A program made the translations under genes and the position numbers. From CBDCCV01 sp965215025 (lineage in GTDB: Bacteria; Bacteroidota; Rhodothermia; Rhodothermales; Salinibacteraceae): a stretch of DNA of 64,000 bases. The notes below the pieces were generated by a model. It did not search any database. It was not told the DNA's origin and was given only the letters and a program-made list of their open reading frames with translations. This document shows positions 18,875 to 28,600 of this stretch, piece by piece. Location: positions 496,001 to 560,000 of the forward strand of contig CBDCCV010000002.1 of NCBI GenBank assembly GCA_965215025.1, in the 5' to 3' direction. Positions within the stretch are counted from its first letter, which is position 1, and each line of letters starts with the position of its first letter.

Positions 18875-19420
18875 TTAGACGTCCACGCCGGTCAGCGTCC
18901 GGTAGCGTCGCACGAGGTCGAACACGGCAATCCCGTACGCCACGGCCACGTTGAGCGAGTGCTTGCTGCCGAACTGCTCGATCTCGAACGCTACATCGGC
19001 CTTCTGTACCAACGCTTCGTCTACGCCGTGTAGCTCATTGCCTACCACCAGTCCTATCGGAAAATGCTCAAGCGATACTTCATGGAGCGGAGTAGGTGCG
19101 TCGGTGATTTCGAGAACGCCGAGCGTGTAGCCTTTTGTGCGCAGCGTGTCAAGAACGGCGGCGGGGTCGGCGTGGTGGGACCACGGCACGGTGTCCTGCG
19201 CGCCAAGGGCCGTTTTGTGGAGGCGCCGGTTCTCGGGCGTGCCCGTGATGCCGGTCAGGTACAGATGCTCGATCCGCGCGGCGTCGGAGGTGCGGAACAT
19301 GGAGCCGACGTTGTGGATCGAGCGCACGTTGTCCACGACGACGGTCACGGGATGCCGCGGCAAGGCGTCCATCGCCTCGGGACGGGCGCGCGGGATCTCG
19401 TCGTGGCGGAGCTTACGCAT
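18875..19420 (-). CDS. TrmH/SpoU-family RNA 2'-O-methyltransferase
   Basis: 181 residues from the ATG at 19420. The three SPOUT motifs are visible: DNVRSIHNVGSMFRTSDA (motif 1), LVVGNELHGVDE (motif 2), and FGSKHSLNVAVAYGIAVF (motif 3). The knotted fold binds S-adenosylmethionine and methylates a ribose in tRNA or rRNA. The exact site is not predictable. An open frame extends to 19777, but the extra residues look non-coding, so I chose the ATG shortly before motif 1. Confidence 0.9.
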   Translation of the reverse strand: MRKLRHDEIPRARPEAMDALPRHPVTVVVDNVRSIHNVGSMFRTSDAARIEHLYLTGITGTPENRRLHKTALGAQDTVPWSHHADPAAVLDTLRTKGYTLGVLEITDAPTPLHEVSLEHFPIGLVVGNELHGVDEALVQKADVAFEIEQFGSKHSLNVAVAYGIAVFDLVRRYRTLTGVDV

Positions 19421-19610
19421 TGGGAGGGAACAGGGATGGGGGAACAGGTAAGAGGGCTTGCTGATCTGGCCTTGACGATTCGCAGAGACGCCCCCTTCTC
19501 CCGCCCCTCTTCCCCGTCCCCTCAAAAAGGCAGGCGTTTTGCACGTTTGGAAGTAAAAGCAGCGCGCGCCGTCTGCGCAACCCCTCTTCACCAACCTCCC
19601 CGGAGCACGC

Positions 19611-20231
19611 ATGAAGCTGCCTATCCGCCACGCCTTTTTTCTCTTTCTGCTTGCCGGCGTCCTTGCTGCCGTGCCGGCGTGCCAGACGCTGCGCGAGGTG
19701 GCGAACCTGCGCGAGGTGAACTTCCGCATCGACCGCGTGGCGCGGGCGCAGCTTGCGGGCGTGGACCTGAGCCGCATCCGCTCCTACGAGGACGTCCGCC
19801 CGCTGGACCTGGCGCGCCTGACCGCCGCGATGACCGACGGCGAGGCGCCGCTGGCCTTCGTGCTGCACCTCGACGCCGAGAACCCGCGCGAGAACGGCGT
19901 CAGCGCGCGCCTGGTGGAGATGGACTGGACGCTGCTCCTGGACGAGACCGAGACGGTGAGCGGCACGTTCGATCAGAACATCGCCATCGGGCCGGGCGAG
20001 ACGCAGGACATCGGCATCCCGATCCGGCTGGACCTCTTCCGCTTTTTCGACCGCAGCGCGCAGGACCTCGTCGAGCTGGCCGCCGCCGTGAGCGGGCGGG
20101 GCAGCGGCGAGCCGAAAAAGATAAAGCTCCGCGCCCGCCCGACGATCCAGACGCCGCTGGGCGCCATCCGCTACCCACGCCCGATTACGATTGAGGTGGC
20201 CGAGGTCGGCGGCGAGGGCGTCGCGCGGTGA
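19611..20231 (+). CDS. LEA-type-2-like lipoprotein
   Basis: 206 residues. A lipoprotein signal peptide (MKLPIRHAFFLFLLAGVLAA, lipobox AVPAC) is followed by a beta-rich domain of the LEA2/WHy type (VNFRIDRVARAQLAGVDLS, then FVLHLDAENP). LEA2 lipoproteins are common in Bacteroidota; their function is poorly defined. It is transcribed away from the TrmH-like gene; no operon partner is evident. Confidence 0.72.
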   Translation: MKLPIRHAFFLFLLAGVLAAVPACQTLREVANLREVNFRIDRVARAQLAGVDLSRIRSYEDVRPLDLARLTAAMTDGEAPLAFVLHLDAENPRENGVSARLVEMDWTLLLDETETVSGTFDQNIAIGPGETQDIGIPIRLDLFRFFDRSAQDLVELAAAVSGRGSGEPKKIKLRARPTIQTPLGAIRYPRPITIEVAEVGGEGVAR

Positions 20232-20266
20232 GCACCGAGAGACCGTTTGGCGAAGCGGCTGATTTT

Positions 20267-20396
20267 GTCATCCCGACTGAGCGGGGCGAGTGGAGGGATC
20301 TGGGCAAGCTGAGCGGTTGGATGCTCACCCAAACCTCTCCGCTTCGCCCTCAGCGTCCCGCAGGAAGTGCCCTTGGGGTGCTCCGGTCGAGGTGAC
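20267..20396. repeat. dispersed GTCATCC-type intergenic repeat, copy B
   Basis: About 130 bases between the LEA2-like gene and cmk. The left end GTCATCCCGACTGAGCGGGG and right end CTCCGGTCGAGGTGAC are imperfect inverted copies of each other and match copy A. It is longer than the other two copies because of an extra central segment. Confidence 0.6.
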
Positions 20397-20465
20397 AAGT
20401 TCAGGGTTTGCTGCCGTTTGCAAAACAGTCTCTGAAACGCTCCGCAAACGCTTAACGCAGAACGC

Positions 20466-21224
20466 ATGGCACCGGCGCGGCGGCGTGGCTACTTTCCGGA
20501 AGAGATCGAAGCCTTCTGCCTCAGCCCCGTCGCCGTTTTGATCGTCGCCATTGACGGGCCGGCCTCGTCCGGCAAGAGCACCACCGCGCGCGCCGTGGCC
20601 CGCCGCCTCGGCGGCCTCTACCTCGACACCGGCGCCATGTACCGCGCCTTAGCCCTCGCCTTCCTGCGCGCCGAGGAGGAGCCGACGCCTGAGGGCGCTG
20701 CCCGGCTCTTGCCGGAGGTCGCCGTGCGCGTCTCCCACACCGAGGGCGAGATGCGCGTAGCGCTGGGCGAGGAGGACGTGAGCGAAGAAATCCGCACACA
20801 GGCCGTGGGGGAGATGGCGAGCCGGATCAGCGCGCTCCCGGCCGTGCGCGAGAAGCTCGTCGAGGCGCAGCGCGCCGCCGCCCACGCGCACGAGGCCGAG
20901 GGCAAGCGCGTCGTCCTTGACGGGCGCGACATCGGCACGGTGGTTTTCCCGGAGGCCGACGTGAAAATCTTCGTCGTGGCCGAGGCGCGCGAGCGCGCCC
21001 GCCGCCGCCAAGCCGAACTCGCCGAGCGCGGCGAAGACGTCAGTTTGGACGCGGTGCAGGACGAGATCGAAGCGCGCGACCGCAAGGACCGCGAGCGTGC
21101 CCTCGCCCCGCTCAAGAAAGCGGACGGCGCCGTCGTGCTTGACACCACCCTGCTCAGCGTCGAAGAGCAGGTGGCGTTTGTGGTCGAGCGCGTCCGGGAA
21201 CGTGAGCGCGGCAGCGCCGGTTAG
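20466..21224 (+). CDS. cmk: cytidylate kinase
   Basis: 252 residues from the ATG at 20466. Core motifs: P-loop AIDGPASSGKSTTARAVA, LYLDTGAMYRALA, DGRDIGTVVFPEADVKIF, and the lid arginines in RDRKDRERALAPL. It phosphorylates CMP and dCMP. The first 24 residues have no family match, and homologues usually begin at MIVAIDG, so a TTG at 20538 is a strong alternative start. It lies upstream of rpsA, the classical cmk-rpsA order. Confidence 0.93.
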   Translation: MAPARRRGYFPEEIEAFCLSPVAVLIVAIDGPASSGKSTTARAVARRLGGLYLDTGAMYRALALAFLRAEEEPTPEGAARLLPEVAVRVSHTEGEMRVALGEEDVSEEIRTQAVGEMASRISALPAVREKLVEAQRAAAHAHEAEGKRVVLDGRDIGTVVFPEADVKIFVVAEARERARRRQAELAERGEDVSLDAVQDEIEARDRKDRERALAPLKKADGAVVLDTTLLSVEEQVAFVVERVRERERGSAG

Positions 21225-21461
21225 CACGTTTCCCAGCGCAGACGTTTTCGGCGCGGCTCCGTTTGCGAGCCGGCCTTCCCCGCCGCAAGCAGCGCGCTAC
21301 GCACGGTGCAGCAGCCGTGTTCTTTCACCATCCCCTAACGCTAAAACCTTTGTCTGCCTTGCAGCCGGAAGGCGCTCAAGCCAGGCATCCATTACAGAGG
21401 AGCCGCCGCCCGCGTGGGCATCGGAAGTCCGCCTCGCAGACGTGCTCCGCAATCCCTTTAT

Positions 21462-24452
21462 ATGGCAGATAACCAGCAAAAAACAGAAGAAGCGCCCAAA
21501 GCTACCGAGGCCGTTGCCCAGGGCGACGGCGCCCCCGACGAGGCCGCCACGCAAGACGCCCCTGAAGAGACGCAGCCAACAGAGGTCGAAGCCCTCCGCG
21601 CCAAGGCCCGCGCATCCGCAGCCGACGAGGCGGAAGCCTCCGAAGCCGAGCGCACGGAAGCCTCCGCCGCCGCAGAAGCGCAAGCCCCCGCCGACGCCGA
21701 GGAAGAAGACGCCGAAGAAGAGGAAGCGCCGCGCGCGCCGCAAGGCCCCGTCAGCCGCATCCTGGCCGACGCCGTCGAAGCCGCCTCGCAGGACATCGGC
21801 TTCCCGTCCTCGGACGAGGCCGACGTCGTCATCGCCGACGAGGTCGAACCCGACACCTCCGTCGAGCAAGGCAGCCTCGAGCGCCAGGGTGAGTTCTACG
21901 GCTTCACCGGCGAGATCCAGGGCCGCGTCGTCAAGCTCGATGAGCTGACCGAGGCTGACGAAGGCAAAACCGTCGATCCTGTTTACGACCAGTTCCGCCA
22001 GCTCGTCGAGCAGACCTCGACGGACGTGCGCGAGCAGGAGATCGTCACCGGCCGCGTCTTGCGCGTCTCCGGCGACGACGTCGTCGTGGACATCGGTTAC
22101 AAGAGCGACGGCATCATCGACATCGGCGAGTTCGGCACGCGCGAGCTGCAGCCCGGCGACGAGGTCGAGGTCTACCTCGAGTACAAGGAGAACTGGGACG
22201 GCCAGCTCGTCCTCTCGAAGACGAAGGCCGACAGCGTCCGCCGCTGGCAGCGCATTGAGGAGATCTTCGAGAACGAGGAGATCATCGAAGGCACCATCGT
22301 GCGCCGGATCAAGGGCGGCATGATCGTCGAGTTGTTCGACAACATGGAGGCGTTCCTCCCCGGCTCGCAGATTGACGTGCGCCCCGTGCGCGACTTCGAC
22401 GCCTACCTCGAGCGGCGGATGGAGTTCAAGATCGTCAAGCTCAACCCCGGCAACGACAACATCGTCGTCAGCCACCGCGCGCTCGTCCAGAAGGAGCTGG
22501 AGAAGCAGCGCGAGGAGATCCTCTCGCAGATGGAGGTGGGGCAGGTGCTCCAGGGCACGGTCAAGAACATCGTGGACTTCGGCGTCTTCGTCGATCTCGG
22601 CGGCGTGGACGGCCTCCTCCACATCACCGACCTGTCGTGGGGCCGCGTCTCGCACCCCTCGGAGATGGTGGACCTCGACGAAGAGCTTCAGGTCGTCGTC
22701 CTCGACTACGAGGCCGAGCGCCAGCGCATCTCCCTCGGCCTCAAGCAATTGACCGAGCATCCCTGGGAGAACATCACCGAGAAGTACGACCAGGACGAGG
22801 TGGTCGAGGGCAAGGTCGTCTCCATCACCAACTACGGCGCCTTCGTCGAGCTGGAGAAGGGGATCGAGGGCCTCGTCCACATCTCCGAGATGTCGTGGAC
22901 GCGCCACATCAAGCACCCCTCGCAGATGGTCTCCTTGGGCCAGCTTGTGGACGTGCAGGTGCTCAACATTGATGAGGAGGGACGCAAAATCTCCCTCGGC
23001 ATGAAGCAGCTCGAGCCGGACCCGTGGGACGGCATCACGGACCGCTACCCGCCGGGCACGACGATGAGCGGGACGATCCGCAACATCACGCACTTCGGCG
23101 TTTTTGTGGAGATCGAGCCGGGCATCGACGGGCTGGTGCACATCTCGGACCTCTCGTGGACGAAGAAGGTGCGCCACCCGAAAGAGGTGGCCGAGAAGGG
23201 CGAAGAGATGGACGTGGTCATCCTCAACATCGACGAGGAGCGCAAGCGCATCTCGCTCGGGCACAAGCAGGTCTCCACGAACCCGTGGGAGCAGTTCGCT
23301 AAGGCGTACGCCGAAGGCACCGACGTCACGGCCACCATCGAGCGCGTGGAGAACAAAGGCCTCGTGGTCGAGCTGCCGCTCGGCGTCGAAGGCTTCGTGC
23401 CCGGCTCCGAACTCAAGCAAGGCCCGCGCGACTTCCAGGACTACTACCAGGACGGCCAGGAGGTTGACCTGCGCGTGATCCGGTTCGACCAGGGCCGCAA
23501 GGACATCGTCTTGAGCGAGACGGCCAAGGACCGCGCCGAGAGCCGCGCCGAGGACCGCGCCGAGCGCGAAGAGCAGCGCCGCGAGCGCCGCGAGCAGGAC
23601 CGCGCCGTGCGCAGCTTCCAGGACGAGGCGCGCTCGACCACCGGCCCGGCCACCGTGGGCGAGCTTTCCGGCCTGGGCGACCTCAAGCGCCAGATGCAGG
23701 CGGCCGAGGCCGAAGAGGCCGCCGCCGAAGCCAGCGCCGAGGAGGCCGACCTCGAAGCGGACACGGCTACGGCCGAGACGCCGGACGCCCCCGGGGGCGG
23801 CCAGGCGCAGTCCGAGACCGAGCGCACCACGCCCGAAGACGCCGAGGGCGAAGAGATCGTCACCGGCGCGAAGGCCTCCGGGCAGCTTGACGAGGAGGTC
23901 GGCCGCGCCAACCGCCCGCAGGCCGGCAAGCGCGGCGACGAGGGCGGCGACGCCGGCTCGAACACCGAGCCATCGGCCGAGACCGCGCGCCGCAAGGAAG
24001 AAGCCGGCGACCTCCCGCCCGCCGAGGGCGCGCAGGCCGCGCTCAAAGGCGACGCCGAGGTCGAGGAGAAAACGGGCCTCGCCGGCGCCGCTGAGGCCGC
24101 CACCGAGGACGCCACGCCCACCGAGGCGAACGCCTCTCCCGGCGGCACCGAAGGCGAGCAGCCGCAGGCCTCGACCGATCCGGGGCAGAGCGTCGAGGAG
24201 GTCGAGTCCTTCGTCGAGGCCACCGGCGAAGAAGCCGTCACCACCGACGCGGTCAAGGCCTCGGGCGATGACGAGCCGGAGCACTCCTTCCCGGAGGGCT
24301 TCCCGCAGACGAAGCGCCTGGTCGAAGCCGGCTACACCAACGTCGGCGACCTGCGCGCCGTGGACGACCTCACGGAGATCAACGGCATCGGCCCGGCGTA
24401 CGCTGAGGAGATCCAGCAGGCCCTCGACCAGCTGGGCGAGGAGAAGAGCTGA
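21462..24452 (+). CDS. rpsA: ribosomal protein S1 with long acidic arms and a C-terminal helix-hairpin-helix domain
   Basis: 996 residues from the ATG at 21462, far above the usual 400-600. Residues 1-190 are a low-complexity acidic, alanine-rich arm. Six S1 RNA-binding repeats follow at about 192-257, 273-340, 360-428, 446-513, 531-601 and 620-690; repeats 3-5 are the most canonical (GLLHITDLSW, GLVHISEMSW, GLVHISDLSW). Residues about 690-940 are a charged Glu/Ala/Arg region. The last 50 residues form a helix-hairpin-helix (NVGDLRAVDDL, INGIGPAYAEEI). S1 brings mRNA to the 30S subunit, which matters in a genome with few Shine-Dalgarno sites. It ends 27 bases before a strong terminator. Confidence 0.93.
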   Translation: MADNQQKTEEAPKATEAVAQGDGAPDEAATQDAPEETQPTEVEALRAKARASAADEAEASEAERTEASAAAEAQAPADAEEEDAEEEEAPRAPQGPVSRILADAVEAASQDIGFPSSDEADVVIADEVEPDTSVEQGSLERQGEFYGFTGEIQGRVVKLDELTEADEGKTVDPVYDQFRQLVEQTSTDVREQEIVTGRVLRVSGDDVVVDIGYKSDGIIDIGEFGTRELQPGDEVEVYLEYKENWDGQLVLSKTKADSVRRWQRIEEIFENEEIIEGTIVRRIKGGMIVELFDNMEAFLPGSQIDVRPVRDFDAYLERRMEFKIVKLNPGNDNIVVSHRALVQKELEKQREEILSQMEVGQVLQGTVKNIVDFGVFVDLGGVDGLLHITDLSWGRVSHPSEMVDLDEELQVVVLDYEAERQRISLGLKQLTEHPWENITEKYDQDEVVEGKVVSITNYGAFVELEKGIEGLVHISEMSWTRHIKHPSQMVSLGQLVDVQVLNIDEEGRKISLGMKQLEPDPWDGITDRYPPGTTMSGTIRNITHFGVFVEIEPGIDGLVHISDLSWTKKVRHPKEVAEKGEEMDVVILNIDEERKRISLGHKQVSTNPWEQFAKAYAEGTDVTATIERVENKGLVVELPLGVEGFVPGSELKQGPRDFQDYYQDGQEVDLRVIRFDQGRKDIVLSETAKDRAESRAEDRAEREEQRRERREQDRAVRSFQDEARSTTGPATVGELSGLGDLKRQMQAAEAEEAAAEASAEEADLEADTATAETPDAPGGGQAQSETERTTPEDAEGEEIVTGAKASGQLDEEVGRANRPQAGKRGDEGGDAGSNTEPSAETARRKEEAGDLPPAEGAQAALKGDAEVEEKTGLAGAAEAATEDATPTEANASPGGTEGEQPQASTDPGQSVEEVESFVEATGEEAVTTDAVKASGDDEPEHSFPEGFPQTKRLVEAGYTNVGDLRAVDDLTEINGIGPAYAEEIQQALDQLGEEKS

Positions 24453-24479
24453 CCGTTTGAGTTTTCTCCGTGTGAATGC

Positions 24480-24513
24480 AAAGGGCGGCATCCTTGAGGG
24501 GTGCCGCCCTTTT
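24480..24513 (+). terminator. intrinsic terminator of rpsA
   Basis: Perfect 11-bp stem AAAGGGCGGCA / TGCCGCCCTTT with an 11-base loop, ending in a short T run. Placed just after the rpsA stop. Confidence 0.85.
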
Positions 24514-24670
24514 GGCGTTGCGGAACGCGCCAGTGACCCCTCTTCGACGCGTTTTGCCTACTACAGTAGGAAGAGGCCATCTCAAGCCAGGCGTCGCCAC
24601 CTGTTAGCTAAGCAGGCGCCCGGCACCTCTCTTGTGGCACGGCCCCATCTACAAAACTGAACGACCTACC

Positions 24671-26050
24671 ATGAAGATGCTCCTGCGCGCGTTCATTCTC
24701 CTAATTGCCGGCGCGGCCTTAGCGGCCTCCCCGGCCGAGGCGCAAATCTGGAAGAAAGTCAAGAAAGCGGCCAAGCAATCCGCCGAGCGGACGGTGGAAC
24801 GGAAGACGGCCGAAAAGACAGAGGAGGTCGTGGGCAGCGCGGTGGACGCCGCCGTGGACCCTGCCATAGGCGCCGTCGTCTGCGCGCTCGGCGACGAGGC
24901 GTGCATCGAAGAGGCGAAGCGAGAAGGCCGCGCCGTCGAGGTGACCGACGAAAACGGCAACGTGGTGCGGCAGATTCCAGGCGAGGGCGCCTCCGAAAAC
25001 GCGGGGCAGCCCAGCGCCACCTCAGCCGAGGCGGCGTCGATGGCCCCTGGCGAAGGGGCGTGGGCCAACTACGACTTCGTCCCCGGCGACCGCGTGCTGT
25101 TTGCTGAGGACTTCGAGAGCGAGTACGTCGGCAACGTGCCCGGTCGCATCGACTTCCACAGCGGCGTGATGGAGGTGGTCCAACAGGGCGACGAGCAGAT
25201 GCTGCGGTTCAGCGATGCGGGCGCGTTTGCCATCCCGCTTCCCGAGACGCTGCCCGAGCAGTTCACCGTCGAGTTCGACCTCTACAGCGCCGATGACTGG
25301 AACAGCCTCATCCTCGGCACTGGCCCGCTCGACCACGAGGACCGCGGCTACCACTGCTTTCAGGGCAACCTCAACAACCACTCCGCAGCCGAGTTCAAAA
25401 TCGGCAGCTCTTTTCAAACCGGGGTGGTCTCTGAAAAAGGCGGGACGTCGCAGACCAGCCAGTCCGCGCACGAGAAGGCGATGGTGCCCGTCCGCGTCGC
25501 CGTGGATGGGCAGTACGTCAAGATGTACATCGGCGAGCAGCGCGTGGCCAACGTCCCGAACGCCGACGTGCAACGGACCGACCGCCTCCTCGTGACGGCG
25601 TGCGGCGAACTCGCCGCCGAAGACGACGGAAGGCGCGGCCCCATCCTCCTCGACAACGTGCGCATCGCAGCCGGGGGGCGGGCCATCCTCTACGACAAGC
25701 TCCAGGCCGAGGGCAAGGTCGTCACGCACGGCATTCTCTTCGACACGGGCAGCGCCTCGCTCCGCCCCGAGTCCACGCCCACGCTCGAAGACATCGGCCG
25801 GATGCTCGAGCAGCACCCAGACCTGCGCATCAAGATCGAAGGCCACACCGACAACGTCGGCAGCGCCGAGACGAACAAGGCGCTGAGCCAGCAGCGCGCC
25901 GAGGCGGTCAAGCTCTACCTCGAAGAAAAGCACGGCGTGGATGCCGGCCGGCTCGAAGCCGTAGGGATGGGCCAGGAGCAGCCCGTCGCCTCCAACGACA
26001 CGCCCGAAGGCAAGCAGTCCAACCGCCGCGTCGAGCTGGTGCGGCTGTAA
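24671..26050 (+). CDS. OmpA-family cell-envelope protein
   Basis: 459 residues from the ATG at 24671. A signal peptide (MKMLLRAFILLIAGAALAAS, cut near AEAQ) is followed by a lysine-rich amphipathic helix (QIWKKVKKAAKQSAERTVER). A central beta-rich module (about 125-345) resembles a concanavalin-type domain. The C-terminal OmpA domain (about 355-459) has ILFDTGSASL, IEGHTDNVGS, LSQQRAEAVKLYL and SNRRVEL. The OmpA domain binds peptidoglycan, so the protein probably links wall and outer membrane. The helix after the signal is shared with the gene at 50.8 kb. Confidence 0.88.
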   Translation: MKMLLRAFILLIAGAALAASPAEAQIWKKVKKAAKQSAERTVERKTAEKTEEVVGSAVDAAVDPAIGAVVCALGDEACIEEAKREGRAVEVTDENGNVVRQIPGEGASENAGQPSATSAEAASMAPGEGAWANYDFVPGDRVLFAEDFESEYVGNVPGRIDFHSGVMEVVQQGDEQMLRFSDAGAFAIPLPETLPEQFTVEFDLYSADDWNSLILGTGPLDHEDRGYHCFQGNLNNHSAAEFKIGSSFQTGVVSEKGGTSQTSQSAHEKAMVPVRVAVDGQYVKMYIGEQRVANVPNADVQRTDRLLVTACGELAAEDDGRRGPILLDNVRIAAGGRAILYDKLQAEGKVVTHGILFDTGSASLRPESTPTLEDIGRMLEQHPDLRIKIEGHTDNVGSAETNKALSQQRAEAVKLYLEEKHGVDAGRLEAVGMGQEQPVASNDTPEGKQSNRRVELVRL

Positions 26051-26102
26051 CCCAGCGCGCTGCTCCGGTCGTCAGCGGGCAGGGCGGCAGAGCCGCGCTC
26101 GC

Positions 26103-26507
26103 TCAGCGCTCAGGAAGCGCGTGGGCGCGGAGTGTCTCCAGCGCAATGATGCCGAGCGCCTCCGCGTGCGTAGCGTCGAGGTGGACGGGCGGCGCCACGC
26201 CGGCTTCTTCCGCTTCCTGCCAGCGCGCGGCGCACAGGCACCAGCGGTCGCCCGGATTGAGGCCGGGGAAGTCGAACTCCGGGCGCGGCGTGGAGAGGTC
26301 GTTGCCGCGCTTCCGGGTGAAGTCCAAAAACGCCGCCGTCATCTCGGCGCAGACGACGTGCACGCCGCGGTCCTCTGGCCCGGTGTGGCAGTGGCCGTCG
26401 CGGTAGAAGCCCGTCATCGGGCCAGTGCAGCACGAGGCGAGCGCGCCGCCTAAGACGTTTTTCGCTCTGGTAGCAGCGCCGTTCGTTGTGGCATCAGAAG
26501 AGGGCAT
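26103..26507 (-). CDS. DUF2237-family protein
   Basis: 134 residues covering the whole family: NVLGGALASC, TGFYRDGHCHTG, RGNDLSTPRPEF, FPGLNPGDRWCLCAARW and a C-terminal HLDATHAEAL. The conserved cysteines and histidines suggest metal or redox chemistry, but no function is established. It is a single gene, convergent with the OmpA-family gene. Confidence 0.9.
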   Translation of the reverse strand: MPSSDATTNGAATRAKNVLGGALASCCTGPMTGFYRDGHCHTGPEDRGVHVVCAEMTAAFLDFTRKRGNDLSTPRPEFDFPGLNPGDRWCLCAARWQEAEEAGVAPPVHLDATHAEALGIIALETLRAHALPER

Positions 26508-26620
26508 AGCGTCGTAGGAGAGGAGAAGCAGGGACGGTCATCCGCCTGAACAGAAGGCGGGGCGGGGCGCGTTCCGGGCAGCCGCCGCGCCGCATCGGCC
26601 GGAAACGACGGGGCGGAGGC

Positions 26621-26903
26621 CTACGCCGCGCTTCCGCGCAGCCTTTCGATAAGCGAAGCCAGCTCCTGCGCGTCCTGGTCCTACCGATCTTTGGCATCGC
26701 TTGCTTCCACACCCCGCTCGACGCCGACGGGGCGGTGACGCGGCGAGAGGCGCGCGTGGCCGTCCCAATACTCGCAACCTTCCCGGATGCAGCGGGAGGC
26801 TGTGGAACGCCTCCACCGTCATCTCACCGCTGCCCGGTCGCACCTCCGGGAAGTAGGCAGCGCTGCGGAAGAACCGGCCGAACGCGCCCGTTTGTGCTGA
26901 CAT
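26621..26903 (-). pseudogene. decayed small gene of unknown family
   Basis: Coding-like sequence is spread over three frames. It begins MSAQTGAFGRFF at 26903 and reaches EMTVEAFHSLPLHP. It continues one frame over as REGCEYWDGHARLSPRHRP to DAKDR and a stop, then in the third frame as DQDAQELASLIERLRGSAA with a final stop at 26621-26623. Joined, this gives about 94 residues with sensible composition. I do not know the family. Two indels are needed, so decay or poor local sequence quality are both possible. The remaining ~115 bases on each flank hold nothing I can identify. Confidence 0.4.
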
Positions 26904-27024
26904 GCTCCCTTCGGCTGTCTTGCTTAAGAAGAATCGCCCGGCAAACAGGCCAGCCGGCGCGTTCCCTCTCCCTCGATGGGCGAGGGGGTTTTCTCCGGAG
27001 GCAGTGTTGCCAGACAGTTGCATC

Positions 27025-28518
27025 TCAATCCTCTGGGGCGTTGTCCATCTGCGCCTTCTGGAGGCGGCCGGAGTAGTCCACGTAAACGGTTTTCGTCTCG
27101 GTGTAGAAGTCGAACACCTCCCAGCCGCCGTCGCGGTGGCCGTTGCCCGTCTCCTTCACCCCGCCGAAGGGCATGTGCGCCTCGGCGCCGATGGTGGGGC
27201 CGTTGACGTAGGTGATGCCGGCTTCGATGTCGTGCATGGCGCGGAAGGCGCGCATCACGTCGCGCGTGTAGATGGAAGAGGAGAGGCCGTAGCGCGTGTC
27301 GTTGGCCGCCTCGACGGCCGCCTCGTAGGAGTCCACCTCGAGGACGCAGAGCACCGGGCCGAAGATCTCTTCGCGGGCAATCCGCATGTCGCGCCGGACG
27401 CCGATGAAGATCGTCGGCTCGAAGAAGAAGCCGTCCTGGAGGCCGTCGCCCTCCGCCACGCGCCCGCCCAAAGCGACCTCGGCGCCCTCCTCCTTGCCGA
27501 TGTCCACGTAGCCGCGCACCTTGTTGAGCGCCTTCTGGTTGATGAGCGGCCCCACGTCCACGCCTTCGTCGTTGCCGTAGCCGAGCGTGAGGTCCTGCGC
27601 GGCCTCTTTGATCTTCTCCACGAGTTCGTCGTGGATGGCCTCGTGGGCGATGAGGCGGCTCGTGGCCGTGCAGCGCTGCCCCGTCGTCCCGAACGCGCCC
27701 CAGAGGACGCCTTCTAAGGCGAGGTCGAGGTCGGCGTCGTCCATGACGATCATCGGGTTCTTGCCGCCCATCTCCAGGGCGAGGCGCTTGTTGAGGCGCC
27801 CGCACGTCTCGCCAATTTTCGTGCCCGTCTCCGTCGAGCCGGTGAACGAGACGGCGTCAATCTCCGGGTGCTCGGCGATGGCCGCGCCCGCCTCGCCCGC
27901 GCCCTGCACGAGGTTGACCACGCCCTCAGGCAGCCCCGCGTCGTTGAAGACCTCGACGAGGAGCATCCCGCTGTGCGGCGCTTCTTCGGAGGGCTTGAAG
28001 ACGACCGCGTTGCCGGTGGCGAGGGCCGGAAACATCTTCCACGTCGGCACGGCCACGGGGAAGTTCCAGGCCGTGATGATGCCGCACACGCCCACGGGCC
28101 GGCGGATCGACATGTTGAACTTCGAGGGCAGCTCGCTCGGCACGGTGTGGCCGAAGAGGCGGCGCGTCTCCGAAGCGGCGTAGTAGGCCGTGTCGATGGC
28201 CTCCTGCACGTCGCCCTTCGTCTCGGCGAAGGTCTTGCCCATCTCCCGCGTCATGGCGCGCGCAAGCTTTTCCTTGCGCTCCGTCAAGAGGTCGCCGATG
28301 GCTTTGAGATGGAGGCCGCGCTGCGGGGCCGGCGTGCGGCTCCAGGCCTCGAAGGCCTCGCGGGCGGCTTTCGCAGCGGCGTCCACGTCCTCCGCGCCGG
28401 AAGCGGGGAAGCGGCCCACGACCTCGCTTTTCTTGGCCGGGTTGAGGCTCTCGAACGTCTCGCCCGAGGCCGCATCTCGCCATTCGCCGTCGATGTAGTT
28501 CTGGAACGCTTTTGCCAT
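27025..28518 (-). CDS. NAD(P)-dependent aldehyde dehydrogenase
   Basis: 497 residues. The ALDH superfamily pattern is complete: AWNFPVAVPTWKM (cofactor), FTGSTETG, LEMGGKNPMIV (general-base glutamate) and GQRCTA with the catalytic cysteine (about C283), then EEIFGPVL and PFGGVKETGNG. It oxidises an aldehyde to the acid. The substrate is not obvious; amino-acid semialdehyde-type enzymes are closest in my reading. It is a single gene divergent from the aminotransferase at 28.8 kb, so a link through amino-acid breakdown is possible but unproven. Confidence 0.9.
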   Translation of the reverse strand: MAKAFQNYIDGEWRDAASGETFESLNPAKKSEVVGRFPASGAEDVDAAAKAAREAFEAWSRTPAPQRGLHLKAIGDLLTERKEKLARAMTREMGKTFAETKGDVQEAIDTAYYAASETRRLFGHTVPSELPSKFNMSIRRPVGVCGIITAWNFPVAVPTWKMFPALATGNAVVFKPSEEAPHSGMLLVEVFNDAGLPEGVVNLVQGAGEAGAAIAEHPEIDAVSFTGSTETGTKIGETCGRLNKRLALEMGGKNPMIVMDDADLDLALEGVLWGAFGTTGQRCTATSRLIAHEAIHDELVEKIKEAAQDLTLGYGNDEGVDVGPLINQKALNKVRGYVDIGKEEGAEVALGGRVAEGDGLQDGFFFEPTIFIGVRRDMRIAREEIFGPVLCVLEVDSYEAAVEAANDTRYGLSSSIYTRDVMRAFRAMHDIEAGITYVNGPTIGAEAHMPFGGVKETGNGHRDGGWEVFDFYTETKTVYVDYSGRLQKAQMDNAPED

Positions 28519-28600
28519 TCTTTTCCTTTCTTAGAGATAGAAGAGTAGAGAGCCGCCCGGCGCGCGCGGCAAATTCGAGTTGCGAATCGCTCGCTCCTTT

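Noticed and set aside
21297..24491. A ~1,060-residue open frame antisense to rpsA
   Set aside because: It mirrors the codon pattern of S1, is leucine/arginine/alanine-rich with no domain, and covers exactly the S1 gene. GC-rich coding DNA commonly leaves the opposite strand open.
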